Below, in pieces: positions 1 through 14,642 of a stretch of DNA of 46,528 bases. The translations under genes were made by a program, and so were the position numbers. This DNA comes from Rhizomucor pusillus. Its lineage: Eukaryota > Mucoromycota > Mucoromycetes > Mucorales > Lichtheimiaceae. Position 1 is the first letter of the stretch; each line of letters begins with the position of its first letter. Below the pieces are notes generated by a model, which did no database searches, was not told the DNA's origin, and worked only from the letters and a program-made list of their open reading frames with translations. The stretch covers positions 1 to 46,528 of the forward strand of contig FWWN02000423.1 in the NCBI GenBank assembly GCA_900175165.2. The letters are read 5' to 3'.

Positions 1-101
1 AAAAAAAAAGAAACCGCTATATTTTTGTTCGGAAAGAGCCGGTCTCACTCTCTCTCACACACACCCGTTTATCCAAATAGAGCCACGTATGTGTTTTGCA
101 G

Positions 102-434
102 ACCGCCTTAGACCTACTAGAAAACAACATTGACGTCCATGTCCTCGCCGACGGTGTCTCCTCTCAAAACCATGCAGAAATCGACATTGCACTTGCAGTA
201 AGTCGACGAGCTGTGAAAAATTGCGCATATGCGCTTGACTAAAATCCATCTCAGCGTATGCGATCTGCTGGTGCCACCGTTACTACTTCCGAGTCCATGC
301 TGTTCCAACTCGTCAAGGACGCCAAACACGAAAAATTCAAGGCTGTCAGCAGTCTGGTCAAGGAATATATGGAGGCTAGCAAAGTCAACAAGATCTTGCA
401 AAAGGTCTCCGGTAGCTTGGGCGCCAATCTTTAA
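102..434 (+). CDS. Isochorismatase-fold hydrolase (ISOC1-like), 3' end
   Basis: This is the C-terminal part of a cysteine-hydrolase/isochorismatase superfamily protein; the 5' part lies before the window. Exons are 102-197 and 255-434, with the stop at 432-434. The stretch ending at 101 (…tttgcag) is the 3' end of an intron, and 198-254 (gtaagt…ctcag, 57 nt) is a second one. The reading contains [20 protein letters not shown] followed by [20 protein letters not shown], the typical end of the fold in ISOC1/ISOC2 proteins: the strand leading to the 'ADGVSS' turn and the 'aRmr.aGa.vtTsEs.lf.L' helix. The substrate cannot be told from this fragment, and animal homologues also lack an assigned reaction. 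The gene converges on COA8 with only 54 bp between stops. Family assignment is firm; the exact subfamily is not. Confidence 0.85.
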
Positions 435-488
435 TCTCTTTCTCTCCTCCACCTATTGTTTATAAATTAAAAGGAAGGATCGTCGTCG

Positions 489-1278
489 TCATGATTCAAA
501 GCTCTTTTCCCAAAAACTGGTTTCCCGTTGCTGCTGCACAGCCTGCGTCGTCCTGGACTGAAATAGACTACGCATTGTGGCCTTAAAACCGGGGTAAAGC
601 ATTCCAATGTTCAGTTTCCACCATTGTCGGTTGTATTCCATATGTCGTTCGTATGCTGCGTCTAGGAAATCCTTGTAGAAGATGGATAGCGCTTCAGGCG
701 TCACTTGCTTTCCTCGTTGTTTTACTAAGACATCCATCAGCTGCTTTCCATCATGCATATCTTTTTACGAATTGGAAGCTTACATTGCTCTTCGTATTCT
801 GCTTTGGCTTGCAAGAACATTGAATTATTCCGTGTCCAGAAATCCTGATTGAATTCATCCACCCGTTGCTGCATTAACCGCCATTCCTTCTCCTATCATT
901 TGCATTACATTGTCAGTTGAGGCCGGATAACCCAACTGTGCCGTGATACGTTACTGCTTCAGTCTCATCCGGTGGTATGTAATATCGAACAGGGCGTAAA
1001 TTAGAAATCGGGTCAGGTGTGCCGATCATATCAGCTTGTATTGGTTGGAACAAATTCTCATGCTGCTTGGTGGCTTTCCGTTTGCCTGTAACAAAATATA
1101 TAGTCAGCCAGACGTATGGACACGATCTTGCCATTGCTGTCACCTTTCACTGCAGCCGTGCTGTGTAATCGTCCTTGTATCGAAACAACATTTCGTCTTA
1201 ACGGAAGCATTCGCTGTATAAAGCTTGTGAGAATGCACGCACAATGTCTAGCATTGATTTAGAACTTACCTGGCTCAT
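489..1278 (-). CDS. COA8-like cytochrome c oxidase assembly factor (APOPT family)
   Basis: Exons on the minus strand are 1270-1278, 1144-1213, 955-1085, 784-892 and 489-760, giving 196 aa. The N terminus is Arg/Ser-rich and free of acidic residues for about 25 residues (MSQRMLPLRRNVVSIQGRLH), as expected of a mitochondrial presequence. The core matches COA8/APOPT1: IGTPDPISNLRPVRYYIPPD, then EFNQDFWTRNNSMF, then FYKDFLDAAYERHMEYNRQW. In animals COA8 supports assembly of respiratory complex IV in the matrix, and the same role is inferred here. Two exons join correctly only if a 23-nt intron (761-783) is removed; reading straight through hits a stop. The alternative is a frameshift in the assembly. 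Budding yeast lacks this family. The gene lies 161 bp downstream of MAD1 on the same strand. Confidence 0.85.
761..783 (-). other. Ultrashort intron in the COA8-like gene (23 nt)
   Basis: On the minus strand the segment reads gtaagc…aaaag, so it begins with a consensus donor and ends with AG. Removing it joins 'EYEEQ' to 'YMHDGKQLMD' in frame and preserves the conserved FYKDFL block downstream. Unspliced reading reaches TGA within 18 codons of the donor. A one-base assembly error is the competing explanation. Confidence 0.6.
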
Positions 1279-1439
1279 TTGTTGGAGGTGGAGGGGGGAG
1301 GGGGAAACAAAAAAGTTAAAACTGGGATTGTGCGTTCTGAGTTTTGGTGGATGATTGAAAGTTTTAACCTGTGCGTTTCACACTTCAAGTTCCTGAAAGA
1401 TGAAATATAATATATTTACAGAATTCAATTCAATTCAGT

Positions 1440-4193
1440 TCAATCATCATCTAAACATATTGGATCATCGCTATTATTTCCAGCAGTATTTGATTGATCA
1501 AATGCAGGCGGACGTTCATAATCATCTTCGTCATCATAGTAAGCATCCTCCCCTTCTTCTTCCTCTTCTCCTTCCTGTCCTTGCTCATCTTCGTATACTC
1601 CGTTGTATTGTTCTTGGTCATACTCTTCATCTTCGTAACCTTGCTCGTCTTCCGGGATTTCATACGCTTGGTCTCCATCCTGATATTCCTCAGAGTGCGG
1701 TTCAAGTAAATCGAGCGTTACTGAGCTCAGGAACCCGGGTATGCTCTGCCGTTGCGTGATGAAAGACTCGTATGATCCTTCTAGGCGTTCCCGGAATTGC
1801 TCGCGCTCAGTACCCAAGATCCGCACGGTTGCATCATTTTCTTCCTCCTCGTCCAAGTTGAACACGAAGCAAAGTTTCGCTTCATCCACATATACAGACC
1901 ATAACCGCACAATCTGGCCGGATTCCAGTTCAATTCGGTAACCAAGCAGTTTCTGGATCGCGTCTCCTAACTCTTCAAACCTTCGCTCAAATACTTGGTT
2001 GAGTCGCAAGATTCGTTTATCTCTTTGAGCGACGACCTGCTTGAGTTCATCGATCTGACCGTGTAGATTATGAAGGGTAATCTTGGGTATCGTTACACGA
2101 TCATTGCTCTCGTCGCTATCGTCATCATCGTTGTCTTCGCTGGTTGCTTGGTCCTCGTACATGCTTCGTTTGCGTTTCTTTTCAAAAGGTGTGGTCAGCA
2201 CCGATTCCCTCATATCCTCAATTTGTTTCAAAAGTTCTGCATTCTCCTGCCGCAATCTTGTCAGTTGTTCCTTTCGTACGGCCTGCTCTTTCGAATAAGG
2301 ATTGTCCTTCAACTCCAATATCCGCTCGTTGTCGCTCTCTTCACGACTGATTTCCGCTTCCTTGGATACTTCTTGTGCAGCTAGTGTTTCCTGATACTGT
2401 TTGATCAAGCTTTCAAGCTGTTCGATACGTTTCGTCATTGGCAATTGCGTGCTATCTTCTTGGTTTGTTGAAGAAGCCTCCTCTAGTTTACAAAGGTTCT
2501 AGACAAGTAAAAGAATAAGAATGAACAGTGTATAATTCAGATTTCTTTTTTTTCAAATTTGTACCAGTAATTGCTCTTCAAGCATATCACGATGCATCGC
2601 AATCATTTCTTTCTGGCGATTTAACGCTGTTTTTTCTGCTTCATCCAATTTTCCTTGCTTCTCGAGTCCTTTGACACGTGCTTTCAGTATTTCAATCTAT
2701 TTTTCATGATCAGATTATGATATCGCTCCTTCAATGTTCCATCAACTCTTACATTTTCATTCAATTCCTGCTCGATTTCGTCGCGTTTCTTCAATTCATC
2801 ATTCATCGTCTCCAAATTAATTTCTGCTGCTCGCAAAGCTGTCCGAGCTCGCGAGAAATTGAATAATAAATCTTGAGGTGTAACAAATTCCTTTGCTTCA
2901 TCAGATTCAAAGTACTGTGCCCTTATGGGATGGTTACTACGTGGATTTTCTTTTGCTCAGGCGCCATCTCATCTTACCATTCCAGTTTCTCGGCTTTCAA
3001 TTTGGCATTCTCGCTCTCAAGCTGTTTCGCCTTGTCAGATACTTGTCGAAGATCACGGACCTCACGCTCCAATCTGTGTTTCTCTTCAGCTAAAGCTTCA
3101 ATGTTCGGATATCGCTTTTTGTACAGATCCAATTCTTTCGACAGCTTTCCGTTTGCCAGCTCGAGATCCCGCAACTGCGCAGATTGCACTACAATGTTTT
3201 TGCACGATCAGTAATTCAATGAGTTTTGGCAAACCTGAGGCCGGTATCATTTACACTTTAACTGTTCGTCCAATTCAGCTGTTATCCGCGCGTCATACGC
3301 GGCAGCGTTGACTTGAGTGAGCTGCTTTTGCAAGGAATTCACTTTCTCCAAAAGCTGTTTCTCACGTTGCTGTCCTTCAGCAATGAGCTGTTCTTGATAT
3401 TGATTCTGTTCCTCAGCTATCTCTATGCGACGTTGCAAATCATCGACATTCGATTGCAGTTCGATTTCCTTGATTCTATACATTGATTTCTGCATCTCCT
3501 GTTCCTGTTGCGTTTCCTGGATTTTTGCTGCAAGTTCGGCATTTTCTCCTCTAAGTTTCGATATTGTATCGCGAAGTCCATCCTAAACATCCCATCATCG
3601 TTGAGTCGAAAACGTATTGATGTTTCTACGTTGCTTTTTCAATGATATTTACAGCAATTGATGCGTGTTCTGTTTTGATCAGTTGTAATGTTTTCGCCGC
3701 CTCTTGCGACTTGTTCGTATGATACACTGCTCGTTCTTTTGCTTCCTAAAATGCGCAACACATGTAAGCAAACTTTCCCTTAAGCTTCTCGATTGCAAAA
3801 CTTGCATTCTTCTCTCTGAGCAACGTTGCTATTTCGGTCTTCAAATCGTTGCGTTCGATCTCGAAAGCCTGGATCATTGCGTCTCGTTCAAGTCGGGTCG
3901 TGGTGAGCGCTCGGCGCAGTTCCTCAAGTTGTCGCTCAACATTAAGTACTCGTTCTATTTTTTCCTTTATAAGTCGTTGCTTGTCTGAAACGACAAAAGA
4001 GTATATTACCTTCTTGAATAATGTCGGCAAGTAATTGTTGTCGTAACTCTGATTCAGCAGGTCGATCTGGTGCTATGTCTGGAAATTCCTCCGCCGGTCC
4101 CTGCAACGATAAGTACCAAGGTTTAATCTTTTGAACATTCGAAAGAAAGCAAAGTTTGATTCATACATCTTCGTTAGCAGTATACGTAGGCAT
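1440..4193 (-). CDS. MAD1: Spindle assembly checkpoint protein MAD1
   Basis: Nine exons on the minus strand: 4167-4193, 4010-4100, 3770-3984, 3653-3745, 3255-3582, 2978-3188, 2753-2921, 2565-2696 and 1440-2498, about 774 aa. Residues ~60-560 are almost continuous heptad coiled coil. A Mad2-interaction motif (RILELKDNPY, ~481-490) is followed by the globular RWD-like C-terminal domain (DKRILRLNQVFERRFEEL … GYRIELESG … QRQSIPGFLSSVTLDLLE, ~600-690). This architecture is diagnostic of Mad1, which recruits Mad2 to unattached kinetochores and nuclear pores. Two junctions are unusual: a 25-nt intron (3985-4009) and a 24-nt GC…AG segment (3746-3769) that carries an in-frame TAG. An acidic tail of ~84 residues rich in E/D/Y/Q follows the domain that normally ends the protein. 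MAD1 diverges from the helicase gene across 419 bp. Confidence 0.9.
3746..3769 (-). other. 24-nt gap in the MAD1 frame, possible GC-AG intron
   Basis: The coiled-coil frame upstream (…FAIEKLKGKF) and downstream (EAKERAVYHTNKSQ) is the same, but the 24 nt between (gcttac…ttttag) end in an in-frame TAG at 3746-3748. No GT donor has a compatible phase and a plausible context. A GC-AG intron of 24 nt would fit exactly; stop readthrough or a sequence error are alternatives. Confidence 0.4.
3985..4009 (-). other. Ultrashort intron in MAD1 (25 nt)
   Basis: On the minus strand the segment reads gtaata…tttcag, with a textbook donor and a pyrimidine-rich acceptor. Skipping it joins 'DIIQE' to 'DKQRLIKEKIERVL' and keeps the coiled coil open. 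Reading through gives a stop about 20 codons later. Confidence 0.7.
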
Positions 4194-4612
4194 TTTCCAA
4201 ATGCGGAGGAAGAGGAGGAACGCCGCGGGAAAGACACGAGGCTGCAGGTGGTACTTATTCAATACTTCGCCCCGCACAAATTCATAATGCGCTAATCACC
4301 GCGTCTTCTGACACTTTCAAGATCTTTCCATTACCCAATGCTGTTTTCAGCTGCAATAATGATAGAAAGTGAAGGGTCTAATCATGGACCATCAATCATT
4401 CCAATATGTGCTCGTCTCATGCAGTAATAGTTCATTAAGTAGCTTAGCATATGATCCTTGAATATGTATAAACTTTGATCAACTATTGCCGTAATGGGCT
4501 TAAATAGACGGGCTGGCAGGGTGAGCAAAAAGCTACGGCAAGTCTTTCCCGATTCCGGGTCGGTCATTGTTGTGTTACCTACTTTTTCCTGCGCTTTTGA
4601 CACGAAACCGAA
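4194..4612. other. Divergent MAD1/helicase intergenic region with possible small minus-strand reading frame
   Basis: This holds the shared promoter space of two divergent genes. On the minus strand an ATG at 4565-4567 opens MTDPESGKTCRSFLLTLPAR…, and about 250 nt downstream, after a good acceptor (…attattgcag at about 4351), a short frame reads LKTALGNGKILKVSEDAVIS and then stops. They might be two exons of a ~60-70 aa protein. I could not find a consensus donor to join them and recognise no family, so no CDS is called. Confidence 0.25.
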
Positions 4613-7121
4613 ATGGCAGAAGCACCCTTATGCAAATGCAATGAACCAGCAATTCAATTGACAGTGAAAAAGGACAGTCGAAATAAGGGTCGCCAGTTCT
4701 GGAGGGTAAAGAAAAAATCAGAGCAACGTCGTTTGCATGATCACTCATTTGACGGATCGTGATCACGGACCACATATAGTGTAAAGCACAAAGGTGCAAG
4801 TACTTTGCGTGGGATTCTCCTGCACTCCAAAAGACGGCTCCTCCTCGTGCTACTGCGCCTGCTGCTGCAAGTACGAGCAGCAACACCCGTCCAGAAACAG
4901 CGACCAGTGACAACAATTCACACCAAGTCTTTCAGAAAACGCAAATAAGGTTTGCATTGTATTCTCAGGATGAAATCAGCATATCAATGCGGTACAACCA
5001 GCACCTTCTACCCATTCTTCGAAGTATTCCCGGTAGCAAGTGGAATGCCGATAAATATGTGTGGACCATTCCTGCCACCACAGCTTCATATACACAGGCA
5101 ATTGAAGCGTTGTCGCTGAATACCTCGCGAGTTAGCACAGAAGTAACGCCCTTGCCGGACGCAGTCGTCCGAGTATTGGAAAATGAACTCAAATTGGATG
5201 CATTTGACACTGCAGCGAGAATGCATGAAATCGAAACATGTCAATTGTGGCAAGTACTCAAGGAGTTCCAGCGTAAAGGCGTAGCAGAAGCCATCAAACG
5301 TGGAGGACGTATGCTCTTGGGCGACGAAATGGGCCTTGGCAAAACAGTCCAATCTCTTGCTATCGCGCGAGCTTACAAGGATGAATGGCCGGTTCTTATC
5401 GTCTGCCCTTCTTCCTTGCGCCTCACATGGAAAGCAGAAATTCAACAATGGCTGGAAATACCCGATGATGAGATACATGTATCATTCAAAGGCGCAGATG
5501 TTACAAGTATCCAAGAAAGCAAGACTACCATTGCTGGCAACGCCAAGCGGCTCAAAACGAATACAATGAGATTTCACATCGTCAGTTACGACCTAGCAAC
5601 CCGGGAAGTCGATACCATAAAAGCCAAATCATACAAAGTAATCATTTGTGATGAGAGCCATTATTTCAAAAACCCAATGGTAATAGCATTTCTTGGGATA
5701 TGCAGCTCTCAACTGAACTCAATTCCTGGTGTATTTATAGACAAAACGCAGCAAGGCTCTTATCCCATTGCTTCAGAAATCGGAACGGACTATACTCTTG
5801 TCTGGCACACCGGCGTTCGCCAAACCGATCGAACTTTATGCACAAATCATAGCAATCAGACCGAAGCTTTTCAAGAACTTGACAGAGTTTGGCCGCAGAT
5901 ACTGCAATGCGAAGCCTGGCCCGTTTGGCATGGACTACAGAGGTAATGAATTACCTTTTAGATGATTCATGGATCTTCACTTGTGATATCGAATACACTC
6001 TGTAGGTGCTGCAAATCTGACAGAACTCCACTATATCCTTGATAAATGCATCATGCTTCGACGCCTGAAATCCGACGTTGGTCTCGAGTTACCAGAAAAG
6101 ACACGACAGACAGTGCTGATGAACATTAGCGAAAAAGACAAGCGTGTCATGCAGCAATTCAGAGCGGAGCTCACGAGGTTGACAAGAACTCAGACCGACG
6201 AGGCGAGATTCCAGCAACAGAAACTGCTTCTGGATATGGTAAATTTAGATTACTACAGAAAATATGCATCCCGCCTATCTATATTAACTTTAACGACGAA
6301 GTATATCCGGTCTGGTATGGCCAAGAAAGGCCCAATCAATGAGTATCTGGAAGATCTCTTGGATAGCACTGACAAGAAGATGATTGTATTTGCGTTTCAC
6401 ATGGACATGCTGAATTCCATAGAGGAGACCATGAAAGCGCGGGATGTAAGCAAAGAAAAAAGGAAAGGCACATGTCAACAATAGGCTTGACATTGAATTG
6501 GCTTTCTTATTAAGGTGGAATACATACGTATTGATGGAAGTACAGACCCACATATCCGGCAAGATTTATGCTCACAGTTTCAAAAGTCGGATGGCAACGT
6601 CAGAGTTGCCATCATGAGCATAGTGATAAGCGTCGGTTTGACTTTGAGTGCAGCCGATATAGGTAACTTCTCCTTACAGTTTGCAACGATGACTCCAGTT
6701 TATCTGACACAAAAGGATTCCTAGTCGTATTTGCAGAATTGTATTGGACGCCGTCGCAGCTGTTGCAAGCAGAAGATCGCGCTCACGTAAGTTGCAAACT
6801 ATGAATATATAGGTTCTGCTACCATGGACGATGTTTTAACGAAACTTTTGCAGCGACTCGGCAGAGTGGGACCGGTCAATGTAAGATACATTCTAGCGCT
6901 GGATACATTGGATGGAGTGCAATGGCCCTTGGTAAAGAAGAAACTCAAAATCGTCGGTCAAGCGATTGGTAAGTGCTAGCTAACCAAAGCAGCGATATAC
7001 CTCTGCTAAAGATTTTTCTTTTCACTTTGAAGACAACAGCGTTAGCAAAGTCAACATTGATGAAGATGACAGTTCCGAGTTACCAAACTTGGCAGAGTTG
7101 GCAGCATTGTCAAAGGAATAA
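4613..7121 (+). CDS. SMARCAL1-like annealing helicase with N-terminal GRF zinc finger
   Basis: Nine exons: 4613-4705, 4780-5679, 5741-5942, 6006-6238, 6302-6445, 6515-6662, 6725-6786, 6854-6968 and 7033-7121; 661 aa. Order of domains: a GRF-type zinc finger (residues ~7-43, CKCNEPAIQLTVKKD…GRQFWR…CKAQRCKYFAW), a linker rich in A/T/S, one HARP domain (RFALYSQDEISISMRYNQHL, ~85-135), then a two-lobed SNF2 ATPase. Visible motifs are motif I GDEMGLGKT (~210), DESH (~321), LLSGTPA, VGLTLSAAD and QAEDRAHRLGR. HARP-SNF2 proteins reanneal RPA-coated single strands and remodel stalled forks in the nucleus. Vertebrate SMARCAL1 starts with an RPA-binding helix, whereas here a GRF finger, usually a ssDNA-binding module of nucleases and topoisomerases, takes that place. 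The start ATG was chosen because it opens the finger directly. Confidence 0.92.
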
Positions 7122-7274
7122 TAATTTGGTGAATTTGCGAAAAAAAAAGAATTTACATAGGAAATGGACTTTTGCATGTTGTATTTGAGAGAGAAGTATT
7201 TGCGAAAAATAAACAAGCAATATATATAAATATATACGTATATAAAACGTTTAGCATTAAAGGCAGTGCTTATT

Positions 7275-11293
<4,019 letters not shown>

Positions 11294-12447
11294 GACGAAT
11301 GATGGAATCTAGTAAAGTAAGAGGAAAGGGAAAAAGCAAAGAGAAGCTGCAAGGACCTGGGAATTCAAGTGATCGGAAAAAAGCAAGGTTTCGATAGTAA
11401 TAAGTGAACCGGATGCTCAGGGAATAATCGCAAAATGATGCGAAGCCCTCGGATATTAAAACACGCTGAGGGGAGGAGGGAGCTAAAAACAGTCAGTGAG
11501 CGAGAGAGGGTGTGTATGTGTGCACGAAGGAAAAAGAAAAAAGAAAGAGAGAGGGGATGCACAGCAGCGTACGTGCGTGCGTGAGCCAGCGGCGCGTGTC
11601 CTATCGTTTTTTACAATCACGTTGTAAAGAGAGAAAGCGCGGGTTAACGCAGCAACCATCAGCTAGGAATGTAAACTGGATCGGGATGGGAATGTATAGT
11701 CCTTTTTTCCCTTTCTTTATTTTCTTTAGAGACAAGGTCTCTCCCAGCCTGTGAGTCTTACCATCCACAGTGTTCTCTTCTCGTCTTTTTTTTCCTATTC
11801 CTCTCCCGCATGTGCATTTATTCATGCATCAATCATTTACATGTTTGTGGAGGCATAATAAGAAAAAGTTGTATCACAGCTCTCTTGATCTTGGGGACAA
11901 TTCCGGTTTTGCCACAAGCATGGAAACCCGACGTAATAAACGAATGTGCCTGACTTTTACAGGGTGGCCAAAATCAAATTCAGGGCATGACTGACTGACT
12001 GACGATATGCCATTTTGTCACCGGAATATATTCTATGTAAAGATGTTGGTTCTGACATACGTGTATACATCAATGGACGATCAATTAAGGAAAACAACTC
12101 AACGTCAATGCATCAAGGTCTGCGTCCTAAAGTAAATGTGATAGCAAGGCCAATGTTGCGCCATATTTTATCATGGCCAACAGCAAATATAGCAAGATAA
12201 CACAGGAAGATCCGCACCGTATGCTACGACAATTATCCAAGGAGAACCTTCACAGTGCTTTAAATAACTAACATGCATGTACGGCTATGTAGTTTGTGGA
12301 ATAAAAAAAATTCCATTGACGAGACAGGAGGGAGAGGAGCTTTTGACACATGAAAAACTGTATATGTGTATGCTTGGAAACCCCGCCGATCTCAAAGCAG
12401 TCGGGGTAATTACCGATTGTAGGATTCTCCTTTCTGTTTTGCCGCCA
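11294..12447. other. Intergenic region between divergent kinase and UROD genes
   Basis: 1.15 kb with no supported gene. It holds the presumed promoters and 5' UTRs of both flanking genes: purine tracts near 11520-11560, a pyrimidine tract near 11770-11810, and four perfect TGAC units at 11988-12003. Short frames here have no recognisable composition or domain. Confidence 0.6.
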
Positions 12448-13770
12448 ATGTCAACCAAACATTCATTCCCTCCTTTGAAGAATGACCTGCTGCTCCGCGC
12501 AGCTCGAGGTACTGGCTGTAGTGACGAGTGACATGAGAAAAGAGTGCGCTTCTGAGCACCGATCGGTTGCGATCGCTCTAGGAGAACAGGTGGAGCGCGT
12601 GCCGGTGTGGATTATGAGACAAGCTGGCCGGTACTTGCCAGGTACGACGGACACACAAAAAATTATTTGCTTACACAATGGAATTATACCATTCGTGAAT
12701 GTTTACAAACTTTTTTGGCAGAATTTCGAGAACTACGAAAGCACCACAGCTTTTTTGAAATCTGCCGCACTCCCGAACTTGCTTGCGAACTGACTTTGCA
12801 GCCAATTGACAGGTATGGAAGCCTCTTGGATGGCTCCATCATCTTTTCCGATATCCTGGTTATCCCACAAGCATTGGGTCTCGAGGTTGAAATGGTCGAA
12901 GGTCGCGGCCCTGTCTTCACAGATCCTCTCGTTGAACCAGCTGACATGAAGCGGCTGAAAATGAACATTGATGTTGAAAAGGAACTCGGCTATGTATATA
13001 AAGCGATTACATTGACGCGACACAAACTGGATGGTCGAGTTCCACTGTACGGCTTCATTGGCGCTCCGTGGACATTGATGGCATACATGATTGAAGGAGG
13101 TGGCAGTAAGACGCTGTCCAAAGCCAAGAGCTGGCTCTGGAAATACCCCAAAGAATCGCATGAATTGTTGCAAAGAATTACAGACGTCGCCGTTGAGTTC
13201 TTGGTCGGACAGGTTGAAGCAGGAGCACAGGTACGGATTAGATATTTTACTTGCTTTCAAACCACTTTAATAACCACACTTTATTTTTCGCTCTTCTAGT
13301 TATTGCAAGTGTTCGATTCATGGGCTGGAGAATTGGCACCGCACGATTTCCGGGCGCATTCACTGCCATACATTAAACAGATTGCCGCCAGAGTCAAAGA
13401 ACAGTTAGCCGGACGTGATCTCCCCAGCGTACCAATGACCATTTTTGCAAAGGGTGCCTGGTTCGCATTGGAAGACTTGACAGATATTGGATACGAGGTC
13501 GTATCCCTTGATTGGACTATTGATCCAGAATACGCACGCAAAGTCACCAAGGACAAGGTTGTTCTGCAAGGAAACATGGACCCATCTGTTCTGTACGGCG
13601 GCTTTGATGCCATCAGAGAAACGGCAACAAACATGGTTAAAAGATTCGGCAAAGATAGCAAACATATTGCTAATTTGGGACACGGTATCTTGCCTACCGT
13701 TGACCCAGAGGCGCTTCGCGTTTACCTGGAAACTGTACAAAAAGTTTCGGCCGGAATCCGCAGTAACTAG
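12448..13770 (+). CDS. HEM12: Uroporphyrinogen decarboxylase
   Basis: Four exons: 12448-12508, 12582-12641, 12722-13230 and 13300-13770; 366 aa, the usual length. It catalyses the fifth step of haem synthesis in the cytosol, decarboxylating the four acetate side chains of uroporphyrinogen III to coproporphyrinogen III. The N-terminal family signature RVPVWIMRQAGRYLP is intact, with the catalytic-site arginines. Other conserved blocks are GSIIFSDILVIPQALG (the active-site Asp region), YGFIGAPWTLMAYMIEGGGS, and LGHGILPTVDPE near the C terminus. The start (MSTKHSFPPLKNDLLLRAARG) agrees with fungal orthologues. No unusual features. Confidence 0.97.
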
Positions 13771-14123
13771 ATTGTTCCCCATAGCTGTTATGTAAAAGAT
13801 TCCATTTGATTGTTCTTGTTTCGTGTGGTTATCATCTAATAATATTCCAAAGAAACAAAAAGAAGCATTCCGAGCAAATGCATTTTGCATTGAGGCTGTT
13901 TGTTTGACGCCACTTAACATATATTGCTTTTACTGGCAGCTGCACCAGACGAATGGAGCATCCTAGCTTTATAAGTATCTGGGGCTATTCTCACGTTCGT
14001 CTTAAAACTTGAGGTAGGGAAAAACAGGTAATTATACATCGTATTTATGGAAAAAAATTGACTTGAATCGGCTAATTTGTATGCTACTTTCAGCTTATTA
14101 TACCGATAAGATGGACTAAACCT

Positions 14124-14642
14124 TTGAGAAATTCAATGGCTATTGTAGCCTTCATGCTGTTCACTGTTGCTGTCCACGCGATTGACAATATACCACCTGT
14201 CTCGCCTTTCTCTAACCCGGATATCCTTACAAGCAAGTATCCGTTGGACGTGGTCGACGAAGCAGGATTGTCCGGGATACAGTACGTCGAATCTATCTAC
14301 TTCCTTGCCGCTCCCTGAGTCAAAGGAGACACGACCGAATGAAATTTGGAGTTACAGTACTGCGTCGTTCGTGGATCTATGCACTTCCTCTATTATGGAA
14401 AATTGATTTCATGCGCAAACGAGGAACGGAAAATCTACATGACGGACACAGACGATGCAAGAAGTAATATTAGCATCATTCAAATCTATGATACGACCAA
14501 CAAGAAATGGGGAACTTCTATAGTATTGGACAAACTGCTTTCATTGCAAAAACTAATACTGTATGCAGACAAGATATTGTTCTTGCGATTGGTAAAGTTC
14601 ACTCACTCAACAGCTCATATGGCGTCATCTACGTATGATAAT
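14124..14642 (+). pseudogene. Possible remnant of a secreted Kelch-like protein
   Basis: An ATG at 14124 opens a good signal peptide (MRNSMAIVAFMLFTVAVHA) followed by ~45 residues and a stop at 14316-14318. From 14346 a different frame reads YYGKLISCANEERK…SIIQIYDTTNKKWGTS, in which the 'IYDTtnkkW' element resembles a Kelch blade. A third frame (FYSIGQTAFIAKTNTV…) overlaps its end. No intron joins them cleanly, so I read it as a decayed gene. The Kelch comparison rests on one blade and is weak. Confidence 0.3.

Noticed and set aside
4575..4916. Minus-strand frame with a hydrophobic, signal-like stretch
   Set aside because: It lies opposite the GRF and linker exons of the helicase; the hydrophobic run comes from reading the Ala/Thr linker backwards.
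11988..12003. Four tandem TGAC units as a possible regulatory array
   Set aside because: Only 16 bp, and short tandem runs of this kind arise by slippage; nothing else points to a bound factor.
12733..13260. Long minus-strand frame opposite UROD
   Set aside because: Antisense to a fully conserved enzyme exon; it has no independent support.
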